A stretch of 64,000 nt of DNA from Rubrobacter tropicus (GTDB taxonomy: Bacteria; Actinomycetota; Rubrobacteria; Rubrobacterales; Rubrobacteraceae). The notes under the pieces were generated by a model. That model did not search any database. It saw nothing but the letters and a program-made list of their open reading frames with translations, and was not told the origin of the DNA. The number at the start of each line of letters is the position of its first letter. Positions within the stretch are counted from its first letter, which is position 1. Positions 7,830 to 16,556 of this stretch are shown one piece after another. The DNA lies in the NCBI RefSeq assembly GCF_011492945.1, contig NZ_CP045119.1, positions 310,001-374,000 of the forward strand. Direction: 5' to 3'. Made by a program: the position numbers and the translations under genes.

Positions 7830-8630
7830 ATGAAGAACCTCCTGCGCCTGGTCCCCCTGATCCCCATCCTGGCCCTCCTCGCAACGATCTCCTGCGGCGC
7901 GAGCACCGGCGAGAACGCCAACCCCGAACCTCCAAACACCTCCGCCTCAGAAGTGGCAACGACCGCACCCGCAAAGACGGCGGCGGAAAACAGAACGACC
8001 ATGGGCGGGGAGGCCACCGTGAACGAAGACCTGGGGGCGGCCCTCGTCTCCGCGGCCGGACGCGGGGACGCGCGGTCCGTGAGTCGCCTCCTGCAACGGG
8101 GCGCCAGCGTCGAGGCCAGAGACGAGACCGGGAGAACCCCGCTCGTCGCGGCGGCCTACGGCAACCACCTGGAGGCCGCCGGGATCCTCGTAGACGCAGG
8201 CGCCGACGTCAACGCCAAAGACGAGACCGTCCAGAGCGCGTACCTCATCTCGACCAGCGAGGTCGGCGACGACCCGCGCCTGCTGGATCTCACCCTCAAA
8301 AACGGCGCCGACGTAAGGAGCCTCGACTCCTACAACGGGACCGGCCTCATCCGCGCCGCCGAACGTGGCTACCCGAAGATCATCGACCGCCTCCTCCAGA
8401 CGAACATAGACGTAGACCACGTAAACAACCTCGAATGGACCGCCCTCCTCGAAGCCATAATCCTCGGCGACGGCGGTCCCTCCCACGCCGAGGTAGTCCG
8501 GCTCCTTATCCAGAAAGGCAACGCCGACCCAAACCTCCCCGACGGAAACGGAGTAACCCCCCTCCAACACGCCAGGCAGAACGGCTACACGGAGATAGAA
8601 AAGGTCCTCGAAAGAGCCGGCGCGGAATAG
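7830..8630 (+). CDS. Ankyrin-repeat lipoprotein
   Basis: A 266-residue secreted protein. It has a charged start, a hydrophobic core and a lipobox-like A-T-I-S-C at the end of the signal, then a low-complexity Thr/Ala/Pro linker and four to five ankyrin repeats (for example G-R-T-P-L-V-A-A-A-Y-G-N-H, D-A-G-A-D-V-N-A-K-D-E). The last repeat reads N-G-V-T-P-L-Q-H-A-R-Q-N-G-Y. Ankyrin repeats bind protein partners, so an envelope scaffold role is likely; the partner is unknown. The ATG at 7830 is chosen because the signal peptide starts there. Its 3' end converges with the ABC ATPase gene across a perfect hairpin. Confidence 0.85.
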   Translation: MKNLLRLVPLIPILALLATISCGASTGENANPEPPNTSASEVATTAPAKTAAENRTTMGGEATVNEDLGAALVSAAGRGDARSVSRLLQRGASVEARDETGRTPLVAAAYGNHLEAAGILVDAGADVNAKDETVQSAYLISTSEVGDDPRLLDLTLKNGADVRSLDSYNGTGLIRAAERGYPKIIDRLLQTNIDVDHVNNLEWTALLEAIILGDGGPSHAEVVRLLIQKGNADPNLPDGNGVTPLQHARQNGYTEIEKVLERAGAE

Positions 8631-8679
8631 AGCCGGTCAGCCGGTCAGCACGCGCAGCGTGCTGACCGGCTGACCGGCT
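8631..8679. terminator. Perfect 23-bp hairpin between convergent genes
   Basis: Arms 8631-8653 and 8657-8679 are exact reverse complements around a 3-base loop. The hairpin starts right after the ankyrin gene stop and overlaps the stop codon of the convergent ATPase gene, so it can serve both strands. Its repeated AGCCGGTC/GTCAGCACGC words belong to the dispersed repeat family. Confidence 0.8.
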
Positions 8680-9409
8680 AGTGCACTATCTGGTTCAGAA
8701 AGCGCTTCGTGCGCTCGTTCTTCGGGTTGTCGAAGAAGTCGTCCGGGGTGCCCACCTCGATTATGCGGCCCTCGTCCATGAAGACCACCTTGTCGGCGAC
8801 GCGGCGGGCGAAGCCCATCTCGTGGGTGACGACCACCATCGTCATGCCGCCGCGGGCGAGGTCTGCCATCGCCTCCAACACCTCGTTAATCATCTCGGGG
8901 TCCAGCGCGCTCGTGGGTTCGTCGAAGAGCATGATCCTGGGTTCCATCGCGAGCCCCCTGGCTATCGCCACCCGCTGCTGCTGCCCGCCGGACAGGCTCT
9001 CGGGGTACTTGTCCGCCTGCTCCGGGATGCCCACCCGCGCCAGCAGCCTGGAACAGCGCTCGTCGGCCTCCTGTTTGGAGACGTTCTTGACGCGCAGGGG
9101 GGCGAGCTTTATGTTCTGGGAGACGGTCATGTGCGGGTAGAGGTTGAACTGCTGGAAGACCATGCCTATCTCCGAGCGCAGCTTGTTGATGTCCACCTTC
9201 TTGTCGTGGACCGGGAAGCCGTCCACCTCAAGCTCGCCGGAGGAGACCTCTTCGAGGCCGTTTATGCACCGCAGCAGCGTGCTCTTGCCCGACCCGCTGG
9301 GCCCGATCACGACGACGACCTCGCCTTCCTCGACGGTGAAATCCACGTCCGTGAGGACCTGGAAGTCGCCGAAGAACTTGTCCACCCCGCGGAACTCTAT
9401 GATGCCCAA
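8678..9409 (-). CDS. glnQ: Polar amino acid ABC transporter ATP-binding protein
   Basis: A 243-residue GlnQ/HisP-type ATPase that powers amino acid import on the cytoplasmic face. Walker [10 protein letters not shown] is at 36-44, Q-loop Q86, signature L-S-G-G-Q-Q-Q-R at 139-146, Walker B I-M-L-F-D-E-P at 159-165 and H-loop H196. It stands alone, between an ankyrin gene and a uracil-DNA glycosylase gene. The only matching permease and binding proteins in the window are at 0.5-3.1 kb, so it is their probable partner. Confidence 0.93.
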   Translation of the reverse strand: MGIIEFRGVDKFFGDFQVLTDVDFTVEEGEVVVVIGPSGSGKSTLLRCINGLEEVSSGELEVDGFPVHDKKVDINKLRSEIGMVFQQFNLYPHMTVSQNIKLAPLRVKNVSKQEADERCSRLLARVGIPEQADKYPESLSGGQQQRVAIARGLAMEPRIMLFDEPTSALDPEMINEVLEAMADLARGGMTMVVVTHEMGFARRVADKVVFMDEGRIIEVGTPDDFFDNPKNERTKRFLNQIVH

Positions 9410-9476
9410 TCTCTCTCCCGAAACCCGTTAAACGTGCGGTGTAGAATAGCATAGCACCCCGATTCCAGGAGGAGTT

Positions 9477-10124
9477 TTGGACAGTCTCTTCGACGCAGCG
9501 GACGGCGGCGAGAACCGCGAAAAAAGGCTCGAAGACCTCGCGCGTCAGGTCTCCGTCTGCACGAAATGCGACCTCGCGATGACCCGCACGAACACGGTCT
9601 TCGCCAGCGGCGACCCGCACTCCCCGCTGATGCTCGTCGGCGAGGGGCCGGGGGAGAACGAGGACGCCACGGGCCTGCCCTTCGTCGGCCGGGCCGGCAA
9701 GCTCCTCGACGACATCCTCGCCGCGGTGGACCTCACCCGCGACCAGGTCTACCTGACGAACACCGTCAAGTGCCGGGCCGCCGTGGCGGAGGGCGGCCGG
9801 ATGAGAAACCGACCGCCGAAGACCACGGAGATCCGGGCCTGCAACCCCTACCTCCAGGGCCAGATGGAGGCGGTAAAACCCGAGATCGTGCTCTGCCTCG
9901 GCGGCCCCGCCGCGAAGACCCTCATAGATAAGGATTTCAGGATCACGAAAGACCGCGGCAAGTGGTACGACCTGGACAACGGCGCGAGGGCGATGGCGAC
10001 CTTCCACCCGGCCTACGTCCTGCGCCAGCGCGGCGACGACCTCGACAACACCAAACGCCTGGTCTGGAAAGACATCCAGAACGTCTACGCCGAATACCAG
10101 AAGGCGATGGAAGAGCGGGGATAA
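9477..10124 (+). CDS. Family 4 (iron-sulfur) uracil-DNA glycosylase
   Basis: A 215-residue DNA repair enzyme that removes uracil from DNA. Four cysteines suited to a 4Fe-4S cluster are at C28-x2-C31, C99 and C122. The active-site motif G-E-G-P-G-E-N-E-D (55-63) and the C-terminal H-P-A-Y motif (177-180) define the UDGa/family 4 type. The TTG start at 9477 follows AGGAGGAG. It diverges from the ABC ATPase gene. Confidence 0.92.
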   Translation: MDSLFDAADGGENREKRLEDLARQVSVCTKCDLAMTRTNTVFASGDPHSPLMLVGEGPGENEDATGLPFVGRAGKLLDDILAAVDLTRDQVYLTNTVKCRAAVAEGGRMRNRPPKTTEIRACNPYLQGQMEAVKPEIVLCLGGPAAKTLIDKDFRITKDRGKWYDLDNGARAMATFHPAYVLRQRGDDLDNTKRLVWKDIQNVYAEYQKAMEERG

Positions 10125-10156
10125 TCCCGTATTGAGGCTTCAGGTATCAGGTAAGG

Positions 10157-11053
10157 TCATGCGCCGTGCCTGTGGTCGGCGATGACTTCCTCGACGGTGC
10201 GCTTCGCCAGGGCGACGAAATCCGGGTTCGTTTTGGCGTAGTACGGGATGATCATGGCCGCCTGGTGGAGCGCGAAGCCGCGGGCCCGGTTCCACGCGCC
10301 GTCGTCGACGTCGAGGGCGTCGCGAAACGTTTCTCGTCCGGCACGGCCGAAGACGCTCCAGGCGGGGATCACGTCGGCGGCGGGATCCCCGACCCCGACA
10401 CCGCCGAAGTCGATCACCGCGTGGAGCCGGCCTTCGCGAACGAGCAGGTTGGGCCTGAGCAGGTCGCCGTGTATCCACACCGGCTCTCCTTTCCACGCCG
10501 GCGCTCCGAGCGCGCGTACCCAGGCTGCTGTGGCCGCCTCGACGTCTATGATGCCCCCTGCCGACCCGACCGCCGCGCGTGTAACGGCGTCTAGCTCGCG
10601 GAGTGGCTCGCGCCCGCCGCGGGGCGCCCCGGCGACGGGATCTATCCGGCGCAACTCGGCCACGAACCGCGCGAGATCCACGGCCGCCTGGTGTTCGTCT
10701 ACGAGCCCATCCGAATACGGCTGGCCGTCGATCCACCCGTAGACCGCCCAGGGGAAGGGGTACGAGGCCGCAGGGTGGCCCATCGCAACCGGCTCGGGGA
10801 GGCGCAGCGACAGGCGTGGAGCGAGCTTCGGGAGCCAGAGCCACTCTTTGTCCAGGTCTTTCGCCCACTCCTCCACGCGCGGCAGCCGCGCGTAGAGGTG
10901 GTCGCCGAGCCGGTAAATGGCGTTCACCGTCCCCGTCGACCGGACCGCGCTGATCGGCAGGTTCGCCCATTGCGGGAACTGCGCGGCGAGCAACCGCCGG
11001 ACGAGAGGTTCGTCGGTGTGGACCTCGTTGGCGTGCATCTTGCCTGTGGGCAT
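10157..11053 (-). CDS. APH/choline kinase-like phosphotransferase
   Basis: A 298-residue kinase-fold protein. Key motifs are the catalytic loop H-G-D-L-L-R-P-N and the metal-binding I-D-F-G-G-V-G-V-G-D-P-A-A-D. The N-terminal R-S-T-G-T-V-N-A-I-Y-R-L-G segment is the ATP-binding region. These define the aminoglycoside phosphotransferase (PF01636) family, whose members phosphorylate many small alcohols; resistance cannot be inferred. The ATG at 11053 has AGAGGG six bases upstream; a TTG six bases earlier lacks correct spacing. Confidence 0.85.
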   Translation of the reverse strand: MPTGKMHANEVHTDEPLVRRLLAAQFPQWANLPISAVRSTGTVNAIYRLGDHLYARLPRVEEWAKDLDKEWLWLPKLAPRLSLRLPEPVAMGHPAASYPFPWAVYGWIDGQPYSDGLVDEHQAAVDLARFVAELRRIDPVAGAPRGGREPLRELDAVTRAAVGSAGGIIDVEAATAAWVRALGAPAWKGEPVWIHGDLLRPNLLVREGRLHAVIDFGGVGVGDPAADVIPAWSVFGRAGRETFRDALDVDDGAWNRARGFALHQAAMIIPYYAKTNPDFVALAKRTVEEVIADHRHGA

Positions 11054-11183
11054 AGGCAACCCTCTTCGCGTTGGACTCGTTGCATGGCGGCGTCGTAAAC
11101 ATTCTCATACCAGAATTCGACCTTGCCTGTTATGATGGCTCGCAACAGTAGTCTGAAACCGTCGCGGAAGGGCCCTACAAAAC

Positions 11184-12245
11184 GTGGTAAGCACAGTCTC
11201 CGACAGCCGAATGATGGATAGCACAGACAAGAACATCCTCAACCTTATCCAGCGCGAGGTGCCGCTGGAACGGGAGCCGTTCGCGGCGATAGGGCGCGAG
11301 TTGGGGATAGGCGGCGACGAGGTGATCCGCCGCATCGAGGCGCTCAAGAGGGGGCGTGTGATCCGTCAGATCAGCGCGATCTTCGACACCCGCGTCCTGG
11401 GCTACCAGTCGACGCTCGTGGCCGCCACGATCCCGGCCGACAGGCTGAACGAGGGCGCCAAGGCCATAAACTCCCACCCCGGCGTCTCCCACAACTACGA
11501 GCGCAACAACGAGTTCAACCTCTGGTACACGGTCGCCGTACCGCCCGACTCCCGCCTGGGCCTCGAAGGGACCGTCGACGTGCTGCACCACATTAGCCGC
11601 GCCGAGAAGACGCGCATCCTGCCCACGTTGAAGCTGTTCAAGATCGGGGTGACCCTCGACATGAACAAGGGCGCCACCGCCAAGAAGGAGGCCCCCCAGT
11701 ACGGCGAGGCCGACCGCCAGAGCGCCGACCGGAACGTCTCCGAGGACGACAAGGCGGCCATAAGGGCCTTGCAGGAGGACGTGCCTCTCACCCCGCGGCC
11801 TTTCGACCTCTGGGGCAGGCAGGTCGGGCTCTCCCCCGAGGAGCTTCTGGAGCGGGCGCACGATTTGAGGGAGCGCAAGATCATGCGCCGATTCTCCGCC
11901 GTCCTCTACCACCGCAAGGCCGGCTTCCGGGCGAACGCGATGGGCGTCTGGAAGGTCCCCGAGGAGCGGATAGAAGAGGTCGGAAACGCCTTCGCCCAGT
12001 TCCAGGCCGTGAGCCACTGCTACGAGCGCCCGACCTACGAGGACTGGCCCTACTCCGTGTTTTCGATGGTCCACGGCCGCAGCGTCGAGGAGTGCGAGAC
12101 CGTCCTGGACGCGATGGCCGAGGAAACGGGCCTCACCGAGCGAGACTCCCTCTACTCGACCCGCGAGTACAAGAAGACGCGCGTCAGGTACTTTACGCCG
12201 GAGATGGAGGCGTGGGAGCGGCTGTACGCGGGCGTGTTGAGGTAA
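11184..12245 (+). CDS. Two-domain Lrp/AsnC-like siroheme decarboxylase (AhbA-AhbB / NirDL-type fusion)
   Basis: A 353-residue protein made of two tandem copies of an AsnC-type HTH plus RAM-like domain (about 13-160 and 186-353). Both copies carry the S-H-N/C-Y-E-R signature (102-108 and 277-283), which in AhbA/AhbB and NirD/L enzymes belongs to the siroheme/heme site. Those proteins decarboxylate siroheme to didecarboxysiroheme in the alternative heme or heme d1 route and are usually two subunits; here they are fused. No other heme gene is in the window. A plain Lrp regulator is the alternative but would not normally be duplicated. GTG 11184 is used; ATG 11211/11214 are possible. Confidence 0.72.
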   Translation: MVSTVSDSRMMDSTDKNILNLIQREVPLEREPFAAIGRELGIGGDEVIRRIEALKRGRVIRQISAIFDTRVLGYQSTLVAATIPADRLNEGAKAINSHPGVSHNYERNNEFNLWYTVAVPPDSRLGLEGTVDVLHHISRAEKTRILPTLKLFKIGVTLDMNKGATAKKEAPQYGEADRQSADRNVSEDDKAAIRALQEDVPLTPRPFDLWGRQVGLSPEELLERAHDLRERKIMRRFSAVLYHRKAGFRANAMGVWKVPEERIEEVGNAFAQFQAVSHCYERPTYEDWPYSVFSMVHGRSVEECETVLDAMAEETGLTERDSLYSTREYKKTRVRYFTPEMEAWERLYAGVLR

Positions 12246-12372
12246 GGTTTTGAGGCATTAGGGGTGCGGTGCGCGGCCCAAGGCCCAGAGTCGTGACTTG
12301 GGTTAGCCGCGGGGCATCGCTACCACGTCACCCTCTCTCTACCACCCCTCAAAACCTGAGAACCTCAAAACC
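12243..12372. repeat. Inverted AGGTTTTGAGG / CCTCAAAACCT words in an intergenic gap
   Basis: AGGTTTTGAGG at the end of the siroheme decarboxylase-like gene is mirrored by two CCTCAAAACC copies just before the TSUP gene. The spacer has no gene. It resembles other short palindromic debris in this window. Confidence 0.4.
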
Positions 12373-13116
12373 TTGCTGACCTGGAGCTTGTTGGTGGCGC
12401 TCGTCGCGGCTTTGCTGGCGGGGACGGTTACTGGGCTTACGGGGTTCGGGCTGGCGCTCGTCAGCACGCCCTTGCTTCTTTTTGTTTACGAGCCTCGGAC
12501 CGTCGTGGTGCTGACGGTGTTCTTTTCTATCTTCATCAATATCGCGGTGGTCTGGGATTCGTGGCGGGAGGCGCGGCGGGCGCTCGCCCTGGCGCTGCTG
12601 TTGCCTTCTGTGGTTGGGGTGGTGCTCGGGGCCGAGGTGTTGCGGGTGGTAGACCCCGTTTACATTCGGCTGGCGGTTGGCTTGGTGGTCGTGTTCTCGG
12701 CCTTGTTGCTGGTTCGGGAGGTGCGGTTGCCCGGGGCCGGGACGCGGTGGGGACCTGTCGTGGCCGGGTCGGCTAGCGGGGCGCTCTCGACTTCTACCGG
12801 GCTCGCCGCCCCCCCGATAGTCTTGCTGCTCGCTTCGCGGAGGCTTCCGAAGGCGGAGTTTCGGAGCACGAGCGCCCTATATTTTCTCGCGATGAGCCTG
12901 GTCGGGTTGGTAGTGCTCGGGGGGCGGGGGTTGATCGAGGCGGGCGAGGTCTCGCTCGGCGCGGTACTCGTGCCCTCAGCCCTCGTCGGCAAGGTCCTGG
13001 GCACCGCCCTGTTGAAGAGGGTCTCCGAGAGGGCTTTTCGGGCTTTCAGCCTCGGTTTGGTCATCATGACCGGCACTTTGGGCGTCGCGACGGCGTTGTG
13101 GGCATTGATCGGCTAA
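12373..13116 (+). CDS. TSUP/TauE-SafE family membrane transporter
   Basis: A 247-residue membrane protein with about eight hydrophobic segments. The opening T-G-L-T-G-F-G-L-A-L-V-S-T-P-L-L and an internal repeat of it (S-A-S-G-A-L-S-T-S-T-G-L-A-A-P-P) are typical of the TauE/SafE/YfcA family, which exports sulfite, sulfoacetate or related anions. The TTG at 12373 lacks a clear ribosome site; a TTG/GTG five to seven codons later follows a TGGAG. Proximity of a sulfite oxidase and a SulP transporter favours a sulfur oxyanion substrate, as inference. Confidence 0.8.
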   Translation: MLTWSLLVALVAALLAGTVTGLTGFGLALVSTPLLLFVYEPRTVVVLTVFFSIFINIAVVWDSWREARRALALALLLPSVVGVVLGAEVLRVVDPVYIRLAVGLVVVFSALLLVREVRLPGAGTRWGPVVAGSASGALSTSTGLAAPPIVLLLASRRLPKAEFRSTSALYFLAMSLVGLVVLGGRGLIEAGEVSLGAVLVPSALVGKVLGTALLKRVSERAFRAFSLGLVIMTGTLGVATALWALIG

Positions 13117-13129
13117 CCCCGGGCCGGCG

Positions 13130-16100
13130 TTACGGCGAGACGACGGCCAGCAGGTCGCCCGGTTCGACGTTGGTGCCCGAGGAGACGACCACCCGCTCGA
13201 CGGTGCCGGCGATGGGGGCGCCGATGGACGACTCCATCTTCATGGCCTCCATCACCCCGAGCTGCTGGCCGGCCTCGACCTTCTGGCCCTCTTCCACGCC
13301 GATGGTCACGACCCCGGTCATGGGGGCGGCGACGTGGCCCTGCTCCGCGGGGTCGGCCTTCTCGCGCCTGGGGACGTCGGGTTCCAGCGAGCGGTCCTGG
13401 GCGTCCACGGGCCTCGGCTGGCCGTTGAGGGTGACGAGTAGCGTGCGGATGCCGCGGTCGTCGGCCTCGGTCACGGCCTCCAGCTCCACGTAGAGCCTGA
13501 CGCCGGGCTCGAGGTCGACGGCCAGCTCCTGCCCGGTCTCCAGGCCGTAGAGGAACTCCTTCGTCGGCACGACGGAGACGTCGCCGTACCGCTCCTCGGC
13601 CGACCTTTTCTCGGCTGTAGGGCCTGGAAGCAGGATCTCATCGAGCGCGCCCCGCCGTTTCGGGTCCGCGCCGGTCCCCCTGGGAGAGAGCGCGGTGCGC
13701 TGTTCGTCCGAAAGATCCAACGCGGGGTCGGCCGCCTCTCCTTCTCTTCCGGAGAGGGCCTTGGAGCGGAAGGGCTCGGGCCAGCCGCCGGGCGGCTCGC
13801 CCAGCTCGCCGCGCAGGAAGCCCAAGACGCTGCCGGGGAGGTCGCGGGAGGCGGGGTCCTCTTCCAGCTCTTCGGGGTCGAGGCCGGAGGAGAGCAGGTA
13901 CAGGGCGAGGTCGCCGACTACCTTGCTCGTGGGGGTCACCTTGACGAGGTTGCCGAGCAGGTCGTCGCAGCGGGCGTAGAGGCGCTCTATCTCCTCGAAG
14001 CGCGTCCCGAGGCCCATCTCCCTGGCCTGCTGGCGGAGGTTGGAGAGCTGGCCGCCCGGGATCTCGTGCCGGTAAACCGTCCCCGTGGGGCTCCTCAGAC
14101 CCGCCTCGAACGGCGCGTAGAGCGTCCTTACGGCCTCCCAGTACGGCTCGAGGTCCGCCAGCGCATCGAGGGAGAGCCCCGTCTCCCTCCCCGTATGGTC
14201 CGTGGCGGCCACGACTGCCGAGAGCGAGGGCTGGCTGGTCATGCCGGAGAGGGGTGCCGCCGCCCCGTCCACGGCGTCCACGCCAGCTTCGGCGGCGGCG
14301 AGGTAGGTGGCGAGTTGGCCGCCCGCGGTGTCATGGGTGTGCAGGTGGACCGGCAGGTCGTGCTCGCGCCTCAGGGCCGAGACGAGCGTCCTGGCCGCGG
14401 GCGCCCTCAGGAGCCCGGCCATGTCCTTGATGCAGAGGACGTGGGCGCCCATCCTGGCGAGCTTTTCGGCGAGGCGCAGGTAGTAGTCGAGGGTGTAGAG
14501 TTCTTCGCGCGGGTCGGAGAGGTCGCCGGTGTAGGAGAGGGCGCCCTCGGCGAGGCCGCCCTCCTCCAGCACGGCCTCTATGGCCGGGCGCATCCTGGCC
14601 GGGTCGTTGTTGGCGTCGAAGACGCGGAAGACGTCCATGCCCGTGGCGCGGGCCTCGGCGACGAAGGCGCGGACGACCTCGGAGGGGTAGGTGGTGTAGC
14701 CGACGACGTTCTCGCCCCGAAGGAGCATCTGCAGGCAGACGTTTGGAAGGGCCTCCCTGAGGCGGGCGAGACGCTCCCACGGGTCCTCGTGCAGGAATCG
14801 CAGGGCAACGTCGAAGGTGGCCCCGCCCCACACCTCGCAGGAGAGGAGCCGGGGCAGCTCGCGGGCCACGTGCGGGGCGGCGGCGAGCATGTCGAAGGTG
14901 CGCATCCTGGTCGCGAAGAGCGACTGGTGGGCGTCGCGCATGGTCGTGTCCGTGACCAGCAGGGCCTCCGAGTCGCGCATCCAGCGCGCGAAGCCTTCCG
15001 GTCCGAGCTCTTCCAGGCGCTGGCGGGTGCCCGCAGGCGGTTCCGTATCCGCGTCTGCGGGGAGCTTCGTGGTCGGGTCGGGGACGGCGGGGGGGTGGCC
15101 GTGGGGGCGGTTGACAGTCGCGTCGGCGAGGAAGGTGAGGAGGCGGCTCGCCCGGTCCTTGCCGGTCGCGACGGCGGTCAGGTGGGGGCGTTCGTCCACG
15201 AAGGCCGTGCTCACGCGGCCTGCGAGAAAGTCCTCGTCGGCGAGCACGGCGCGCAGGAAGGCGACGTTGGTCGCCACACCCCTCACCCGGATCTCCGCGA
15301 GCGCCCGCCGCGCCCGCCTGGCCGCCGCGGGAAGGTCCGAGCCGCGGGCGGTGAGCTTGACCAGCAGCGAGTCGAAGTACGGGCTGACGACCGCGCCCGC
15401 GTGGGTGGTGCCGCCGTCCAGCCGGATGCCCGCCCCGCCCGGCGAGCGGTACGCGGAGATGCGTCCCGTGTCCGGCCTGAAACCCTGCGCCGGGTCCTCC
15501 GTGGTCACCCGGCACTGCAGGGCCACGCCCCGCTGGCGGATGTTCTCCTGGGAGAGGCCGAGGTCCCCCAACGTCTCGCCCCCGGCGATGCGCAGCTGGG
15601 CGTGGACGAGGTCGACGTCGGTGGTCTCCTCCGTGACGGTGTGCTCCACCTGTATGCGCGGGTTCATCTCTATAAAGGCGTACCGGCCGTCCTCGCCGAC
15701 GAGGAACTCGACCGTTCCGGCGTTCCTGTAGCCCACGGCGCGGGCGAACCGGACGGCGTCGTCGCAGAGGCGGTCCCGCAGGGCGGGGTCGAGGTTCGGC
15801 GCCGGCGCTATCTCGAGCACCTTCTGGTGGCGGCGCTGCACCGAGCAGTCGCGTTCGTAGAGGTGGACCACGCCGCCCGCGGCATCGGCGAGCACCTGCA
15901 CCTCGACGTGGCGCGGACGGACGATGGCCCGCTCCAGAAAGACGGTCCCGTCCCCGAACGCCGCCTCGGCCTCCCGCGTCGCGGTCCTCACGGCTTCCGG
16001 CAGGTCTTCAGGGCGTTGCACGAGGCGCAGGCCCCTGCCGCCGCCCCCGGCCGCCGCCTTCACGAAGATCGGGTAGCCGATGCCCTCCGCGGCGACGGCG

Positions 16101-16531
16101 GCCTCGTCGGGGTCGGAGACCGGATCCGAGGCCGCCACGACGGGGACGCCTGCGGCCTCGGCCTGCGTGCGGGCCTGGATCTTGTCTCCTGTAAGGGAGA
16201 GGACCTCGGGCGGCGGGCCGACGAAGACGATGCCGGCCTCCTCGCAGGCGCGGGCGAGTGCCGGGCTCTCGGAGAGGAAGCCGTAGCCGGGGTAGACGGC
16301 GTCGGCGCCGGTCTTGCGGGCGGTCTCGACCAGCGTCTCGACGTCCAGGTAGGCCCTGACGGGGTGGCCGGATTCGCCGATCTCGTACGCCTCGTCGGCC
16401 TTCTGGCGGTGCAGGGAGTCCCGGTCGTCCGGGGTGTAGACGGCGACCGTGCGGATGCCGAGCTCGTAGGCGGCCCGGAAGGCCCGGATCGCGATCTCCC
16501 CCCGGTTTGCTACCAGGACCTTCTCTAGCAT
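13130..16531 (-). CDS. pyc: Pyruvate carboxylase, single-chain
   Basis: An 1133-residue biotin enzyme that makes oxaloacetate from pyruvate and bicarbonate to refill the TCA cycle. The order is biotin carboxylase (1 to ~450; ATP-grasp loop A-G-G-G-G-R-G at 161-167 and H-Q-K-V-L-E), carboxyltransferase (from ~520; D-T-T-M-R-D-A-H-Q and the metal-site H-L-H-T-H-D), tetramerisation region, then biotin carrier domain with E-A-M-K-M at the C-terminus and biotin lysine K1098. Length is normal for PycA. It lies 25 bases downstream of the sulfite oxidase gene on the same strand and may be co-transcribed. Confidence 0.96.
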   Translation of the reverse strand: MLEKVLVANRGEIAIRAFRAAYELGIRTVAVYTPDDRDSLHRQKADEAYEIGESGHPVRAYLDVETLVETARKTGADAVYPGYGFLSESPALARACEEAGIVFVGPPPEVLSLTGDKIQARTQAEAAGVPVVAASDPVSDPDEAAVAAEGIGYPIFVKAAAGGGGRGLRLVQRPEDLPEAVRTATREAEAAFGDGTVFLERAIVRPRHVEVQVLADAAGGVVHLYERDCSVQRRHQKVLEIAPAPNLDPALRDRLCDDAVRFARAVGYRNAGTVEFLVGEDGRYAFIEMNPRIQVEHTVTEETTDVDLVHAQLRIAGGETLGDLGLSQENIRQRGVALQCRVTTEDPAQGFRPDTGRISAYRSPGGAGIRLDGGTTHAGAVVSPYFDSLLVKLTARGSDLPAAARRARRALAEIRVRGVATNVAFLRAVLADEDFLAGRVSTAFVDERPHLTAVATGKDRASRLLTFLADATVNRPHGHPPAVPDPTTKLPADADTEPPAGTRQRLEELGPEGFARWMRDSEALLVTDTTMRDAHQSLFATRMRTFDMLAAAPHVARELPRLLSCEVWGGATFDVALRFLHEDPWERLARLREALPNVCLQMLLRGENVVGYTTYPSEVVRAFVAEARATGMDVFRVFDANNDPARMRPAIEAVLEEGGLAEGALSYTGDLSDPREELYTLDYYLRLAEKLARMGAHVLCIKDMAGLLRAPAARTLVSALRREHDLPVHLHTHDTAGGQLATYLAAAEAGVDAVDGAAAPLSGMTSQPSLSAVVAATDHTGRETGLSLDALADLEPYWEAVRTLYAPFEAGLRSPTGTVYRHEIPGGQLSNLRQQAREMGLGTRFEEIERLYARCDDLLGNLVKVTPTSKVVGDLALYLLSSGLDPEELEEDPASRDLPGSVLGFLRGELGEPPGGWPEPFRSKALSGREGEAADPALDLSDEQRTALSPRGTGADPKRRGALDEILLPGPTAEKRSAEERYGDVSVVPTKEFLYGLETGQELAVDLEPGVRLYVELEAVTEADDRGIRTLLVTLNGQPRPVDAQDRSLEPDVPRREKADPAEQGHVAAPMTGVVTIGVEEGQKVEAGQQLGVMEAMKMESSIGAPIAGTVERVVVSSGTNVEPGDLLAVVSP

Positions 16532-16556
16532 CGCGTCCCTCCCGCTTTAGACCCTG

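Noticed and set aside
7727-8017. N-terminal extension of HisC
   Set aside because: The extra ~97 residues have no homology, overlap the divergent ankyrin lipoprotein gene and cross the proposed hisC promoter; TTG 7726 has a good ribosome site.
10157-11053. Aminoglycoside resistance gene
   Set aside because: The fold is APH-like, but the family is broad and nothing ties this copy to antibiotics, so no resistance is claimed.
14066-16528. 820-codon open frame antisense to pyruvate carboxylase
   Set aside because: It mirrors the codon pattern of pyc in very GC-rich DNA, has no family motif and no ribosome site; the same holds for the long antisense frames at 534-2246, 16857-18884, 46737-49913 and 53160-54761.
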